Assembly (NCBI RefSeq): GCF_000208745.1
Contig: NC_030854.1
Span: forward strand, 2,387,095-2,451,094
DNA length: 64,000 nt
From: Theobroma cacao
Lineage: Eukaryota > Streptophyta > Magnoliopsida > Malvales > Malvaceae
Reading direction: 5' to 3'
Positions 25,870 through 38,889 of this stretch are shown here, piece by piece. Each line of letters begins with the position of its first letter. The stretch's first letter is position 1. The notes under the pieces are model-generated. The model worked only from the letters and a program-made list of their open reading frames with translations, searched no databases and was not told the DNA's origin. The position numbers and the translations under genes were made by a program.

Positions 25870-27330
25870 CTTGTTATATCAACTTGTTCATATTTTAATT
25901 TTCTAAAAAAAAATATCCATTTTCTTTTGATGTTATAGAAATTTGTAGAGTTTCATTACGTTATGATCTATAACTTTGGAAGAGTCATTCAAATCAAATT
26001 CTTCTTCTTCAAACCTTTTTAAGTTTAAATTTGAATCTTGGATATTCAATTTATTATATTTATTATTTCTTCCTAAAAATATTGTCCATGTATTTAGCTT
26101 TAAAAGCATGAAAGAGATTTACTTCACAAAAAAATATATAAATAAAAACAAAACAAATCAGGACCAGAAATAAAGATTATATTATTGTCAAAATTTGAGG
26201 AACTAGTTACAAAAAAAATAATCTTATGATTATAAAATAAATCCATTGAAGCACAATTCTTCAGAATATAAAAAAATAAAAAAAAATTAAAACAACAAAG
26301 AACTTGTTATGCTTTGTATAATTCTAGTTGTTAATGGAAAGTCAAAATTTGTAGGGTTTCAAGGATTCTTCTTCCTCACTACAACTTGTCAAGGAAGGAA
26401 AAACCAGAAAAGAAAGGAAAAAAACCCCGAATCAGTCATAACCCAAAAGTATAAATGAAGTAAGAAAATTATACCCACAGCATCCTTCACGTTCTCTCCT
26501 TGTGTCAATGGTGTTTGGGGTTTGGCTTGAGAGTCTTTTGAGACGGCAGTGGCACGTGCTTTGGTGATGGGAACAATGAAAGGGAAATGGATTGTAAAGC
26601 CAAGGACCAAAGTTACAAGTTAAGAATATTCTCACTCTTTTTCTTTTGAGGAAGAGTTAAAATGAACAAGACAAGCTTGTTTTAAATGCTACCACCACCT
26701 ACACAAAGTTTCAAGTATCAAACCTGCAAAAAGGTGGTTCTCCTTCTATCCATAAAGCCTACCAATTCCCCTTTTCCTTTTCTTTCTTGAATACCCAGTC
26801 TCCAACCTCTGAAGATTACTACTACTGCTGCATGGAATTAGTGTTTGTCTCCATCACACACTGCTGCAGACTGGGTAACTGGGCAAAGAAAGTTAGAGCT
26901 TGGGAACAGGAATTTTTTTTGCTTTCTATCTGTAAAAAGGGTATTTCCAATCTTCGGAACATATAACCAGAAATTGTTGCATTACTTAGATATCTTCTTT
27001 CTAAGTTTGAAGAATTACCCTTACTAGTAATATTCTCGTTAATGCATTAAATGAATTCAAATGGAAAAGAGGTGAAAAAAACCCAATAAAAGTTCTGCAA
27101 ATTCTTAAAAGCATTATCCCCTTTGTTGGGAGCAAACCAAAAGGAAAATTATTGAAAGTTAACTTTATAGTCCTTAAGTTAGGGCTTGTTTGAATATATC
27201 CATAAATATGAGATTAGGTGAAAATGAGCAAATTTGTTTGGTAGAGTGCATGTTTATTGTTCCCAACTACACCAACTCATCTTTTATGCCTTGTGTGGGA
27301 GGTACTTTTGTATTTATTAATGTTTAATAA
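25870..27330. other. Intergenic DNA between SINE and foldback element
   Basis: Moderately AT-rich. Several short ORFs occur, but none resembles a known protein or shows exon signals. Confidence 0.4.
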
Positions 27331-27339
27331 GTATAATAT

Positions 27340-27725
27340 TTTCAAAAATTATTAAATTGTTTTAAAAAATTAAAATAAATTTTTATATTTTTATTACGTT
27401 TAATCAAATCTTTATATTTTTATTTTAAATAAAATAAATTTTTATAATTAATAATTAATTTAATTAATATGTCATATATCATTTTACGTTACGTGACACT
27501 GATATGATACGTTAATATATCATAATTGATGTAACGTACTAATTTAATATAATAACATAATCATATAACATTTTTTAACATTCACATCAACAAGTAACAT
27601 TTTAATTAATAATAATTAATTAATCATTAATACAAAAATTTGATTCATCATAATAAAATAATAAATACTTATTTAAATTTTTTTAAAATAATTTAAAAAT
27701 TTTATTTGAAAATTATTTTTTTTTT
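27340..27725. mobile_element. AT-rich foldback (MITE-like) element, copy 1
   Basis: The left arm (about 27350-27470, with tttatatttttattttaaat) and the right arm (about 27600-27725) are imperfect reverse complements around a centre with repeated acatgac/atgatat-like words. Related copies lie near 53.5-53.9 and 54.25-54.7 kb. Ends are approximate. Confidence 0.55.
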
Positions 27726-28323
27726 TAATTATTTCTTGCCTTGGAGGTAGTTTTGCATCTATTAATTTAAGCTAAATATCCTTGAAAACAAAATACCGCA
27801 AGTGGGTCCTTGAAATTTGACACAACTCTATGTCATAAATGCTTCCTTTACTTGATAAATTGACCAAACAACTTTTGGCCTTTTTCCGATGTTGGTTATT
27901 CAAGCTGAACCCTTCCAAGCGCACTGCCCAAAAGTCTTCAATACCAAACATAGGATACTTTTCAGAAGGAAATCTGGATTAAGAAACTTCAGAAACTAAC
28001 CAATAGAACATGATCAAAGGTTCTCAAATTCACCCTAGTGTTCACTGATGTCCATGAATCCAGCACACGAAATGGAAATGGGGTCTTATTGTAGAAGTCT
28101 TCTAACCTTCTCCGGTTCCCCTAGATCACAATTTTAAGTCCACAACAAGAAGTTAAAAAGGAAGGAAAAAAAGAGAAAGGTCTACGTCAATAAAGTACAG
28201 TTCATCATGTCTAACATTTCTCAAAGAGGCTACGTCAAAAGTCTTCCCATAATGAGTGGACCAAATCTTGTTGCACTACCAGCGAGACGGTTTAATTTGT
28301 TATCTCTTGTTCTGCTTGTGTTC

Positions 28324-28420
28324 CTGTTCACTGTTTGTCTCATGAATTGCCCTCGGGTGCAGGGTCGTTGTTGTTTGCTGTTTGTCTCACGAATTGCCCT
28401 CGGATGCGAGGTCGTTGTTC
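28324..28420 (-). repeat. 47-bp tandem duplication in last PRR7 exon
   Basis: Two consecutive 47-base units, each starting aacaacgacc on the minus strand and containing gagggcaattc and gagacaaacag. They differ at six positions, all transitions. 47 is not a multiple of three, so the second unit is read in a shifted frame and supplies the stop at 28340-28342. Confidence 0.85.
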
Positions 28421-31400
28421 TGCTAGTCGTTTCCTGCTTTGGTACCGAACCTGGGAAAAGCCGAAGAATTAAAAGAAAGGTTACTCCGAGTGCTGAAATT
28501 GATGAGCTCTGAGTGTTTAAAAGAAAATAAAACTCTAATGTTCCATTCTATCACTGATCTTCCAAAAACTGATGTGCATATCTTTTTTTCGTTAGAAGAG
28601 GGTTAACCAGTTCCCATACTGGTAGGAAGATATCTCAAGAGATTGAAGCAATATAGGTTTTCCTAGTCCAAATGGAAACAAAATCTTGTGTTTGTACCAA
28701 ATTCTCATGCATGTCAGCAATTAATGGCATAACCTGTGCTGGTGGCTTGAAGGTTTTAAAGGATTGACTATCTTGCATATATTAAACAGCTTAATGTTAG
28801 TTACCTTTTTCCGGAAGCATCTCTCTTTCCTCTTCTGACGAAATTTAGTCAATGCAGCTTCTCTATGAGCAGACTTGCTCTGGTCTACCCCGCTCCCACT
28901 CCCACTCCCACTACCACTTGCATCACCGCTTCCGCTTTTCCCAGCTATCCCATTATCACTTTCTATGTTTGTCCATACAGTGTTGACTGCAGTGCTACTT
29001 CCATTTGGCCCATTGCTTCCATGGTTACTACCTGAGGCACTTCCATTGACACTGTAGTTGCCAGCATTTCCTTCAACAGGCCCACCCAACACATTGGACG
29101 ACCCACAATGAGGAGCATCTGCAGCCATTTTTTTTAATGATAAATCATTATGTTCAGGTGGCTGTTGCTGCTGTTGTATACCACGAGCGAGATGGTGATG
29201 GTGATCATAATGGTGTGGGAAGTGTTGCATTTGGAGTTCTTGGTGAGTCCCTCTAGGTTGAGCCAGCCCTGCTGTAGTATTTACATCATCAGCCTTGTCT
29301 AATACAACTTTCTGACTAGCACTTAGGTCATTTTTCATAGGCTGGAAAGTAGAGGATGGATGTGAAGATCTGACAATGGATGATGCAGCTGACTTATTCT
29401 TCAAAACTGCTGGCTTGGCAAAAGCATTATTTGCTGTGGAGCCCATATCTATGTTGTTGCTACCAACATTTGAGCATTGATTGGGAGGTTCATTAAGCAA
29501 ATGAAATCGAACATCACATGCTGATCCTTTTCTTGTCTCTTCTATATTATTGTCAAGTGCAGACGAGCTTCCAATGTTGACAGTGGGAACCTTATTTGCA
29601 TTCGATGCTGTATTATACCTGCAGGCAATAGACATAATGGTCAAAACTAATTAGAATTCAACAAATCTTTAAATAATAATTTTCTGGGATCAAATAATTG
29701 AAATTCCTATCCATCAACACTTCTTTTATACCTTGAGAAGGCTGAAGAGTCAGAACGTCTCAAAACGTTACGCTCATCCCTAAACGCAGTCCCAGCATCT
29801 TTAACTCCCCTAAGTCTCTTCAACCCAAGGTCAACAGATGGTAGTTCTTTAGAATCATTGATATTTTTATCATTGCTATCTGTGATCTTGGAAAGTCTGT
29901 TTGAAGCCTCATAATCTGCACTTTCCTTCTGAAGATCAGTAGTCTCCGAGATGATGCCAGTTTGATTAGGAGCTTCAGACTTTACTTTGCTTGATGGGGT
30001 TTCACTATTGAGGTCCAACTTCCTATTATCTATCTGTTCATTGAATTTACTGAAGCCCATCTCGAGAAGGTTAATTTGTTTTGTCCCAATTGCTTTGATT
30101 GGGACCTCAACTGGATGCTCTAGTTGTAAATCTACATTTCTAGGCATGCCTATGTCCAGGTTTTTACCCATTGCAACATTGTCTGCAGTAGAAAGGATAA
30201 AAAAAGTTAAAAGAGAAAAAGAGACAGGCATTGCAATTTACCGATAGAGCGAAGAAAAGTAAAAAGGAACTAAATATTGAAAGAAGATGACTAGCTTGAT
30301 ATACTTCAAGCTACAAATGTGAAAATTTCATGTTTACCAAGCTGTTCATCTTGTTCTTTGCACTCCTTTGCTGCAGTCACTGGCACCCATTTGTTTCCCG
30401 ATAGATCTGCATTTGAATGGATAACTTGGGCACATGTACTATCACGGCACTCAGCAACTCGATCCCAGGGTGAGACTGGACGAGGGCTGTCAACTTCTAC
30501 GGCTTGCTTCGTCCAAGAACTCTGAAAAAAGAGAATGCACTGTTAGTTTTCCAGTTCATATATATATATTTATAGGTTTCTAACAACTTCCATAAAATTT
30601 TGATCCAAGGTTTGAAAGTGATTCAATTAAACCATTAACGGTGAGGACATTAGAGGTAAAAGACCAAACGCTTCATGGCTTGAAGTGGTTAAGTAGGATT
30701 TGGCATCAGTAGATAATGTAGCCTATTTGGAATGGATAAAATAGATTCATGCAGACTCCAATAGTTTGCGATTAGGGCTCAGTTCAACTTGAGCAAAATA
30801 ATGAAGTTCTGGAAGTTTTCAAAATGGATTTTGAGGTTGCATTTTGTCATCAAATCTTGATTAGTGGATCAACCCACATACCTATTCTGTTATACATGTG
30901 TCAGCATGCAATTGTTGCCAAACAATGAAAAATACTGTTGGAGGTCACAACCTACTTGTTTCTTCTTCATGGAAACAACTTTTTAAGCACTGAATAGAAC
31001 AAGCTACTCAAATATTTTGAGCAAAGACTAAGCAGTTTTCTTTTCTTAAAAATCTGTACAGCAGTTCTTAAGCAAAGATTAGGGGAGGAGACCTTAGTTG
31101 TAAGTCAAGGACTTAAAGTGGCAGATCAGAACTTATTTTATCCTTTTGTGGTTTCAATGAAACATGGTATCTTGATATTAAACTTGAATGAAAGTTTAAG
31201 CCCAGTACAATTAGAAACAAAAAGATTTATATATTGTAAATGTGCATGCACAAGAAACAAACTATCCTCACTGCACTATGACATAAAACAATGCAAGAGT
31301 TACAGTTTCAAAAATCAAGCTGCTACTTCAGTTCACTGGATCTTTCTACATTCTAAGGACTAAACTTCACTACCTAATAAAATAATATATTATATATTCT

Positions 31401-33247
31401 GAAACTTAAGGACAGACTTATAATACCTGAGTGGCACTCCCATCATCACTGCCATCCCCAAAATTTAAACCAATGCTCCCATTATCATCCTCATCATTGC
31501 TGCCGGTGTTGTTGTCAGACTTCTCAGCACTTTTCGATTTCACAGATTTTTCAGTTTGTGTTCCACTCTCACTTCCACTACCACTAGACTGAGGGAGCAG
31601 AAATCAATCATTAGGCAAAGAAAACTATGAAAACATAAGGTGTAAGCTTTTTTTTTTTTTTTGCAATGTAAAGATGAAGTACAATACCATGATAACAAAG
31701 TTGTATAAGTAGAAGTTCTCCTAATAGATAACAGTCTTATAACGTTATTTTCTTCATACAATTCAAAAATAAACTAGAGGTGTATGCTTGTAGTTTCAAA
31801 TGTTTTATCTATTTTCTTAAAAATGAGCAGAAAATAACAATCAAAGTTTGCTAGTACATATGTTCCCAATCTCTACTTATCATAGGGAATCTAAATCTGA
31901 AGTAGGAAGTTAACAACTCACACTATGGCATCTCCTCCAAACATGCTGCCAAAGGTTCTTAAGCTCATTCTTTCGAATAGGCTTGACTAAAAAGTCAACA
32001 GCACCTTTTGACAAACACTTAAAGACTAGACCCATTGAATCATGAGAAGACATCACTGCAAGCAGATCTCATCAAAAATTGTAGTTAAAGGTATCTACTC
32101 AAAAGATCTCCAAGTGAAAACAAGAATTAAAAGTGCTAGAACAATCAACAAAAATGCAGAAGAGAGTGGAGAACTTACTGATTACAGGAACATTTTTTTG
32201 TGTTTTATGGCTCATAATTTTGCTCAAAAGACCAACGCCTGATAAGCAAGGCATAACCACCTCAGTCAGTACAAGATCAATATGATTGGTCAAATCTTCT
32301 AGTATCTTCCATGCTTGCAGTCCATTTGCAGCTTCAATAACTGGGAATATGAAGCGAGTGTTACAGTTAATATAGGCTACAACAGCCTTATAGTTCATTG
32401 GATAATTGATAAGTCAGGAATTCCAGTATAGAAGAGCTTGCCCCACCCAGGAGTAAATTGAATAAGAGATAAATAGGTTTCATAAAATTTTATCATTAAA
32501 ATGTAGCCAAGTATCGAGTATATTGATGCAATGAATAGACAAGATACAAAAAATAATAAGATTCTGGCTGCAAGTGCTATTGAAAGCTGGAACAGGCTTA
32601 GCTTAATTGGGTTCTCAACAGGCAAAATAAATTGCAAACATTTTCAAGGCTTGTAATTAGTAAGGTTAATTAATCAAATTGATCTAGCTGAGAAAGCAGC
32701 TCCCCTTCTGTGTAGCATGAGCTATTGGAAGGTAGCAAGTACGTGAAATTTATAATATAATAGAGAATAACCTCCAAGCCTTGATAATTTCATTCCAAGA
32801 TAATAAATCCTGAGGCACAAATTTACAATTTGCATTTCTTCAGCCAAAAAGAGGAGAAGAGAGCAAAATTGTTCTGTGTTACAATCCTAGAAGGGCCAGT
32901 CACTAACCTTCATAACTGCAATTGCGCAGAAGTGCAGTGACAACATGGCGAGTAGAATCATCATTTTCTACAAGCAGAACCTTAAGTGATCTGAGATGCA
33001 GAAACCTCTCCCAACAAACCATTGCATTTTGAGGCTGTTGCTGTGGTATTTGCAGCACAGCAGGGGCCTGAACAGCCCCAACGTGACCATCATTTACATT
33101 TTGTGCAATCTCATTAACTTTCAGCTCATCTCCTTCTAGCGTCACATGTTCCTCAGTCACAACTCCATTTGTAGATCTCTTGTTACCATCACACAGCTGA
33201 TGATTTAGTTCTCGTAACCCTTTGTCGCCATCGCTATCAACTTTCAT
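28340..33247 (-). CDS. PRR7: Pseudo-response regulator 7 (circadian clock), altered C-terminus
   Basis: Clock repressor of CCA1/LHY, nuclear. Exons in transcript order: 33247-32908, 32340-32179, 32055-31922, 31588-31427, 30521-30338, 30182-29732, 29618-28805 and 28450-28340, giving 785 residues with every phase fitting. The pseudo-receiver (about residues 85-200) has [10 protein letters not shown]. The phospho-acceptor site reads LTEVVMP, with Glu replacing Asp as in all PRRs. The middle blocks [15 protein letters not shown] and [16 protein letters not shown] are PRR7-type. The CCT domain (about 730-772) spans the last junction: [13 protein letters not shown] then [15 protein letters not shown]. 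Gly/Ser and Gln/His runs precede it. After RQTAN the protein ends [10 protein letters not shown] because a 47-bp tandem duplication shifts frame (see findings). The CCT core itself is complete, so function may persist. Homology points to PRR7 over PRR3. Confidence 0.94.
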
Positions 33248-34560
33248 CTAGACACTTCCCTGTAAATCAGATTAGAAAAGACTGAGAACAATAAGGATGG
33301 TCCAATATTGGAACAGTGAAAATCCTTCTTCAATCCACAAAACAAATAGTACATAGCTTCGTCTTCAAGAACCCAAACCTCTGCAAAAACATACAGTTCA
33401 ACCAAAAGCAAGACCAAATCACTAAGGAGATCCATAACTAAAAGTTAAATAAATCACCACAAAAAAATATAACTCCTTTCAATCTTCAGTAACCAACTCC
33501 ATACTCCCTAAACTGCTTTCACCCTGTAGAAGAAAACAGAGCATCCCATCAAAATAATCCACAAAAATATAATCAATAAGTTCAATCAAACAAGTAAATC
33601 TCCCTGATATTATCCTCAATTCAGGGAACAAATTCACGGTGCTACGAAACAAGCATAACTTTATACATAAACATTTACGTTAGTTAATTTCAAATTATCA
33701 AAATTAAATTAAATTTTAAAGACTTCCAGGCCAAAACCCTAATGTCAAGCACCTAAAATCTGCTCCTAATATTACAACAAAGCCCTTTTAGTACTAACCG
33801 AAACCAAATCAAAAGATCTAAAAAAATTATAACTAAACTAATAAATTGAAATTTTTGGAATATTCTACAGCATCATTTCTTCAGCTCTTCAAAAAAAAAA
33901 AATAAATGAAATCTACGGAAAAAAGTAATGGAATTCAATAAAAGAAAATTATTCAAACTTCAATTGAAAGTAAAGAACTTACAGGTGCTAGAGATGAAGA
34001 TAATCCTCGTCAAAGCTTCATTACCAACATGACTGAGCTAGATCGAAAACAGATTTGAATTTAAAAATAACATTGCGCAAAAATTAAGCAAAAATTAATT
34101 TCAACGCTTAACTTTTTCATTTAAACAAGAAATTTAAATTATTAACAAAATTTTTCCACAATTTATTGCAGATTAAATTTTTATTTTTTATTTTTATTTT
34201 TAAAATTGACTGCCTGAGAAGCAGAGTGACTCGGAAGGGACAGATATTGCCAACCTTTTGTTTTGGAGACGGGGAGAGCGGAGAAGATATTAAGATAAGT
34301 CCACAGATGCTGACGTGGATAAAATGGAGGTGTGGAACGTAGAAGAAATGCCACGTCCGATGTGGATATTTCCACGTGGGTAAACATTTGGGGCCCGTTG
34401 GCTTGCTGAGCTGGACAAAATCAAAAGCCGGGAGCTCGAGTGTCTCCACGGCATCTCTAAAGATCTTGCAGATCTCTGCGAGACACGCGGCGTACGAAGA
34501 GGTGGGGAATATCGAGACGGGCGTTACGTCGTTCGCACGGACGTCAAAGGCCGCTTTGCT
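33248..34560 (-). promoter_or_regulatory. PRR7 leader and promoter with ACGT-core cluster
   Basis: 5' UTR and promoter side of PRR7. At 34300-34380 several ACGT cores lie close together, including a palindromic G-box CCACGTGG at 34372-34379 and nearby gacgtgg and ccacgtcc. G-boxes are bound by bZIP and bHLH light and clock regulators. The region 34200-34560 is clearly more GC-rich than its surroundings. Confidence 0.5.
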
Positions 34561-36160
34561 CATTTTAAAAGATCCTCTTGGATGGGAGTTAAAGGGCGGT
34601 GGCGACGGCGTTAAGTTAATTCAGTGAAATGACGAGATTAGCCTTGTTATTACAAAATGACAAAAATATTGGCAACTTGGGGTCTGAATTAAGATCAGTC
34701 GGTAAACGGAAAATGATTTACTGAAAAAAAAAAAATTTGTGTCAATTATTTTATGGAAAAATTTAATAATTTTTATTATTTAGATAAATTGTCAAAAATA
34801 TTTTTTATTATTCGAATCATTTTATGAAAAACATTTTTCATAATAGTGGAGTTATTTAGTTGTCAAAATAATAAATAGGTATTGATTACAACACAACATT
34901 AATATTTGATTTTAACTTATTAGGGATCAAAATTAAGAATAGAAATGAAAATCGATAAAATATTTTTTTCAAAGCATTTAACCACATATCTATAATAAAA
35001 ATAAATTCTAATTTTTAAAAAATTTTCATCTTATCACTTTTTTATCATAACTATAAAAATATAAATATTTATCAATTGTATAAGATATCCAAAACCTATA
35101 CTTATAAATATGTATTTATTAAATGATGATTATTGAAATATTTTTTTTAATATAATTATTAGTAAGATTTAAACCTATTATAAATGTGTATTCATCAAAT
35201 GAGGATCAGTGAAATATTTTTTTATTATAATTATTAATAAGATTTATTCCATTTATAAATAAAAAATTTAATTGTATTGACTGATTTTATTAAAAAATAT
35301 TTTTTAATTTTAATAGTATTGTATAATTTAAGTATTAATATTTTTAATTAATTTTTTAATATTTTAAATTAAATATTAACATTTATCAAACTTGTACTCA
35401 TAAACTTAGTATAAAAGTGTTTTTATTATTTTCTAAAAAATATCTTACAACTTTCAAGGGAGCAAGATATTTTTTGTGATTAACTCTCTTGATTCATAAA
35501 ATGTTTTACATTTAAAATTAATTTTCTATCCATAATCATAAGTTTTGAAACATTTTTCAAAAAATATTTTATTACAAAATAAATGAACCCTAAATATGAA
35601 AAAATATCTAGGTGAGTTTGATGCAGTGTGTTGCACGGCACGGAATTAAGAATGTCTTTGACTTCGTAAATGACAACAATAGACTTCTTCTTCTTGCAAT
35701 GACAATACTACCCTTTTTCCTTTTATTTTCTTCATCATTATTATTATAAAAAATAAAAAAAATTATGATTACTTAATAAATATGAGCAAATGAATTATAT
35801 TCTTTTTTTCCCATCGAATTATTTCTTTATATATGATTTTTGATTATACGATAATAGACAATTTTTTTCCTTGTAAACTCTTCTTGTTATTTCATAAATT
35901 CAAATATAAGAGAGGCAATTTACAAGAAAAAAAATTATTCTTTGTTAACTTCATTGGGTTCCTTCTAGGATTAAAAAGAAAAAAATAATTGTTTTTTTAA
36001 AAAAAAGTGTTTCTTTTTTCTAAATAAGTAACTCTGCTAAATTTGTTTGTATATTTATTTATTCACTGTTAATTGTCATATGAATTGAATAAAAACTTAA
36101 CATAGGGATAGGTGGCAGAATTTAATTGTGTATATTGAACATAGTACAAGAAACTTAAGT
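34561..36160. other. AT-rich intergenic DNA upstream of PRR7
   Basis: Two copies of the evening-element sequence AAAATATCT occur at 35437-35445 and 35601-35609. In DNA this AT-rich they may be chance. No gene is supported. Confidence 0.4.
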
Positions 36161-37280
36161 TGCAAGGCAAAGCAGGTGAAAAAATTATTGTTTCTTTTGT
36201 TTGTTTGGTTCTTCTAATGAAAGTTGGACAAACAAAGGCAATCAAAATCAGACTGACATCATTTAAGTTTTGTTTAATAAGTTTGGAAATGGGAGGTGGT
36301 GGCCTTTGTTCCCCGCTATCTAATTCTTTTCTAACAATTTTGTCGGGGGCTCTGATCAAGTCTGCTACTTTGCTCTGCCACCAATGGTTCATCGACACGA
36401 GGATCTGCAACAATACGAACAAGTCAACTCCTCTGCTTTAACTAAAGGAATGTTCGTTTCTTCTTTTTTTTTTTTCAGTTTTTACTTTTTACTTTATCCA
36501 AAGCATTAAAAGAAGAAGAAAAAAAAAAGGGAAGGAATTTTTCTCTGTTTCTAGGTTTCAACCGTTGCATGTAACTTTAAAGCACCCTTTTTGTTTCTTC
36601 TTTCTCATGCTTCAAGGAAGCCAAAATGTTGTTATCTCTCGTCAATTCTACATATGATTTTGATTATTGTTGGGATCTCTTGTGGTGCTTGATGATGGTT
36701 TTTGGGGATGAAGATGTTGGTCGGGGTTCCATTTTAGGTGAGGTGAGAGGGAAAGAGAAAAAGAAGAAAGGCAAGGTGTTCACTTTCCCACCTTACCATC
36801 TTTTTCTCCAGGAATGAACATTTCCCGACAGTGTGAATGTGACATTAATGATTATTGTACATGACATTAACGGGGTAGAATCGGGAATACCTGTTTCTCA
36901 TATTCATACATTCTCCTAGTAATTGGGCCCATCCCATTCGTTTTGCACGGATGACGGATGATCCCATAAACCTTTTTATTATAGTGGAATCCCACTCTGA
37001 ATAAAGGGTCAAAGACTCAAAGCTTATAGTTATCCCAAGGAACCCCAACGTCCCCACCAGAGCATCCCCCACTCTAAGCCTTGTTCAGCTTGCCAAATCT
37101 GTAATGTACCTAACAGAGAAGAAATGAAAAAAAAGCTTGGGCCAATCTACTTTCGCAAGAAGGTTTTTATAAATGTCGGATTGGTTAGATACAAGAAGTC
37201 TGGTCATCCTTTTGGTGTCTTCTTCATGCTTGAATTCTCGGCATGGCCTGCACAGCTGATTCTGTACGGCTTGCTTATAC
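36161..37280. other. Intergenic DNA with a GC-richer island
   Basis: Short ORFs on both strands resemble nothing I know. The island at about 36860-37080 is more GC-rich and unlike its flanks; origin not recognised. Confidence 0.3.
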
Positions 37281-37284
37281 TCGT

Positions 37285-37702
37285 AGGTTACGTTTGATTG
37301 ATAAAATAAATAAGAATGGAATAAAATAATTATTATGTGGGAATAGAATGATGTAAAAATAAGATACAATAATTATTACTTAGTTTTGTATGATAAAGAG
37401 AATATGACAAAAATAATTATTATAACTTATTGTAATGTTTGATTGATAATAATAATTTTAGAATAAAAAAGAAATAAAAAATAAAAAGATAAAAACACCA
37501 TTTATTATTTATATGATTATTTATTTTTATTAGATTTTTTAAATATTATTATGATTTATTTGTATTTTATTTATTTATTTAAAAATATTAATAATATATA
37601 ATTTAAATATTAATATTTTATTTATAATTTAATTATTTATATTTTAAAATATTAATATTTTATTTAATTTAAATATTATTATGATCAATTATTTTATTTT
37701 AN
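37285..37702. mobile_element. TIR element family, fragment 1
   Basis: Starts at acgtttgattgataaaat and runs through gaatggaataaaataattattatgtggg into AT-rich DNA that matches, word for word in places, the element at 63357-64000. Both contain atgatcaattattttatttt. It stops at the ambiguous base 37702. Confidence 0.55.
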
Positions 37703-38060
37703 TCCTAATTGGTGCTTATCCCAATATAACATACTATTGGCTCAACTTTCTAATGTCCCAAGTGGAGTCACCAAGCTATCATAACATGGTGAGTCTTAGA
37801 ACTCAATAGTTTGACTTAAAAAGGAGTCGCTATCAATATTTTTTGTTTAGGTGCGATTGACAATCCAAATGAATCTAATTTTTTATGAGGTCCTAGTCTT
37901 GACTTAGGCTCATTAATAATAGATTCTAGTCTACGAAGTAGATTAGGTTCGGAAGTCTTTTACATGTGAGGAAGGTGTTAGTACCCCACAACATCCATTT
38001 ACTTGGTACCTTATCAGTTATGTGTCTTTTAAGTCTTATTAAATCTAGTTCAATACTTAA
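37703..38060. mobile_element. Probable LTR-retrotransposon fragment
   Basis: Less AT-rich stretch containing aaaaaggagtcgc and gtgttagtaccccacaac, words that I associate with plant Gypsy-type LTRs. No ends or coding parts are visible, so this is a tentative label. Confidence 0.3.
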
Positions 38061-38084
38061 TTCTATTTCTTTTCTATTTTTATT

Positions 38085-38625
38085 TTATTAATTTTTCAAA
38101 ATAAATAAAAATTCCTGATACTAAATTTTTTTTAAAATCTCCCAAGCCCATGGTAAAATTTTGGAAAATTCTCTCACTTAGAAATTCTCAAGAAGTCACT
38201 TTTGGTTTTCTTGAAATTTCATCATTAGAGTTTATTTATTTATTTCTTTAATTTTATCTTTAATTTTATTTCTTTTTTATTTTTATTTTATTAGTTTTTC
38301 AAAATAAATAAAATTTCTTGATATTGAAAATTTCCTAAAATCTCCCAAACGCTTATGATAAAATTTTGAAAAATTCTCACCTAAAAATTCCCAAAAAACC
38401 ACTTTTGGATTTTTTGAGATTTCATCATTGGAGAATGTATTTATTTAATTATATAATTTTATCTTTTTTAAAAAATTTATGTAAATCGTTTTATATTGAT
38501 AATTTTCCAAAATCTCCAAACGCTTATAGTAGAATTTTGAAATATTCTCACCTAGAAATTTCCAAGAAGCCACTTTTGGTTTTCTTAAAATTTCATCATT
38601 GGGGATTTTACATAAATTATATGAA
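38085..38625 (+). repeat. Degenerate tandem array, three units of about 175-200 bp
   Basis: Three successive copies of a block with aaaatctcccaa, a cgcttatg-like word, aaattttgaaa, attctcacctagaaatt, agccacttttggttttctt and atttcatcattgg. Markers recur near 38142, 38342 and 38516. Confidence 0.75.
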
Positions 38626-38889
38626 CTTCTATTTTTTAAAGACTAATAAATAAATAAATAATAAAATCATGTAAAAAGAAACTTACCTAATTGTTTTGAA
38701 AAACCCAAAATGAAAACCAAACTACAAATCCAAATACCACGCATGAACTACTAGGAATGAGGAGCACTTCTCTAAACCTTATTCAAGAAACTAGAACACT
38801 CTTTTTTTTTTATTTCTCCCTTTAATCAAAATAGTTTCTAAGCATACGAAATTGATTCTTCTAGATCAAAAAGAAATTCAAATCTAAGT

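Noticed and set aside
28207..28512. Plus-strand ORF of 101 codons
   Set aside because: It is the antisense of the last PRR7 exon; the hydrophobic look comes from the reversed CCT codons.
34117..34563. Minus-strand ORF of 148 codons upstream of PRR7
   Set aside because: Only the first part lies in GC-richer promoter DNA; the rest is Lys/Asn-rich low complexity. No motif or splice signals, and it fits a promoter better.
36069..36422. Minus-strand ORF of 117 codons
   Set aside because: Some protein-like stretches, but no motif I recognise, an AT-rich end, and an overlapping plus-strand ORF of equal length.
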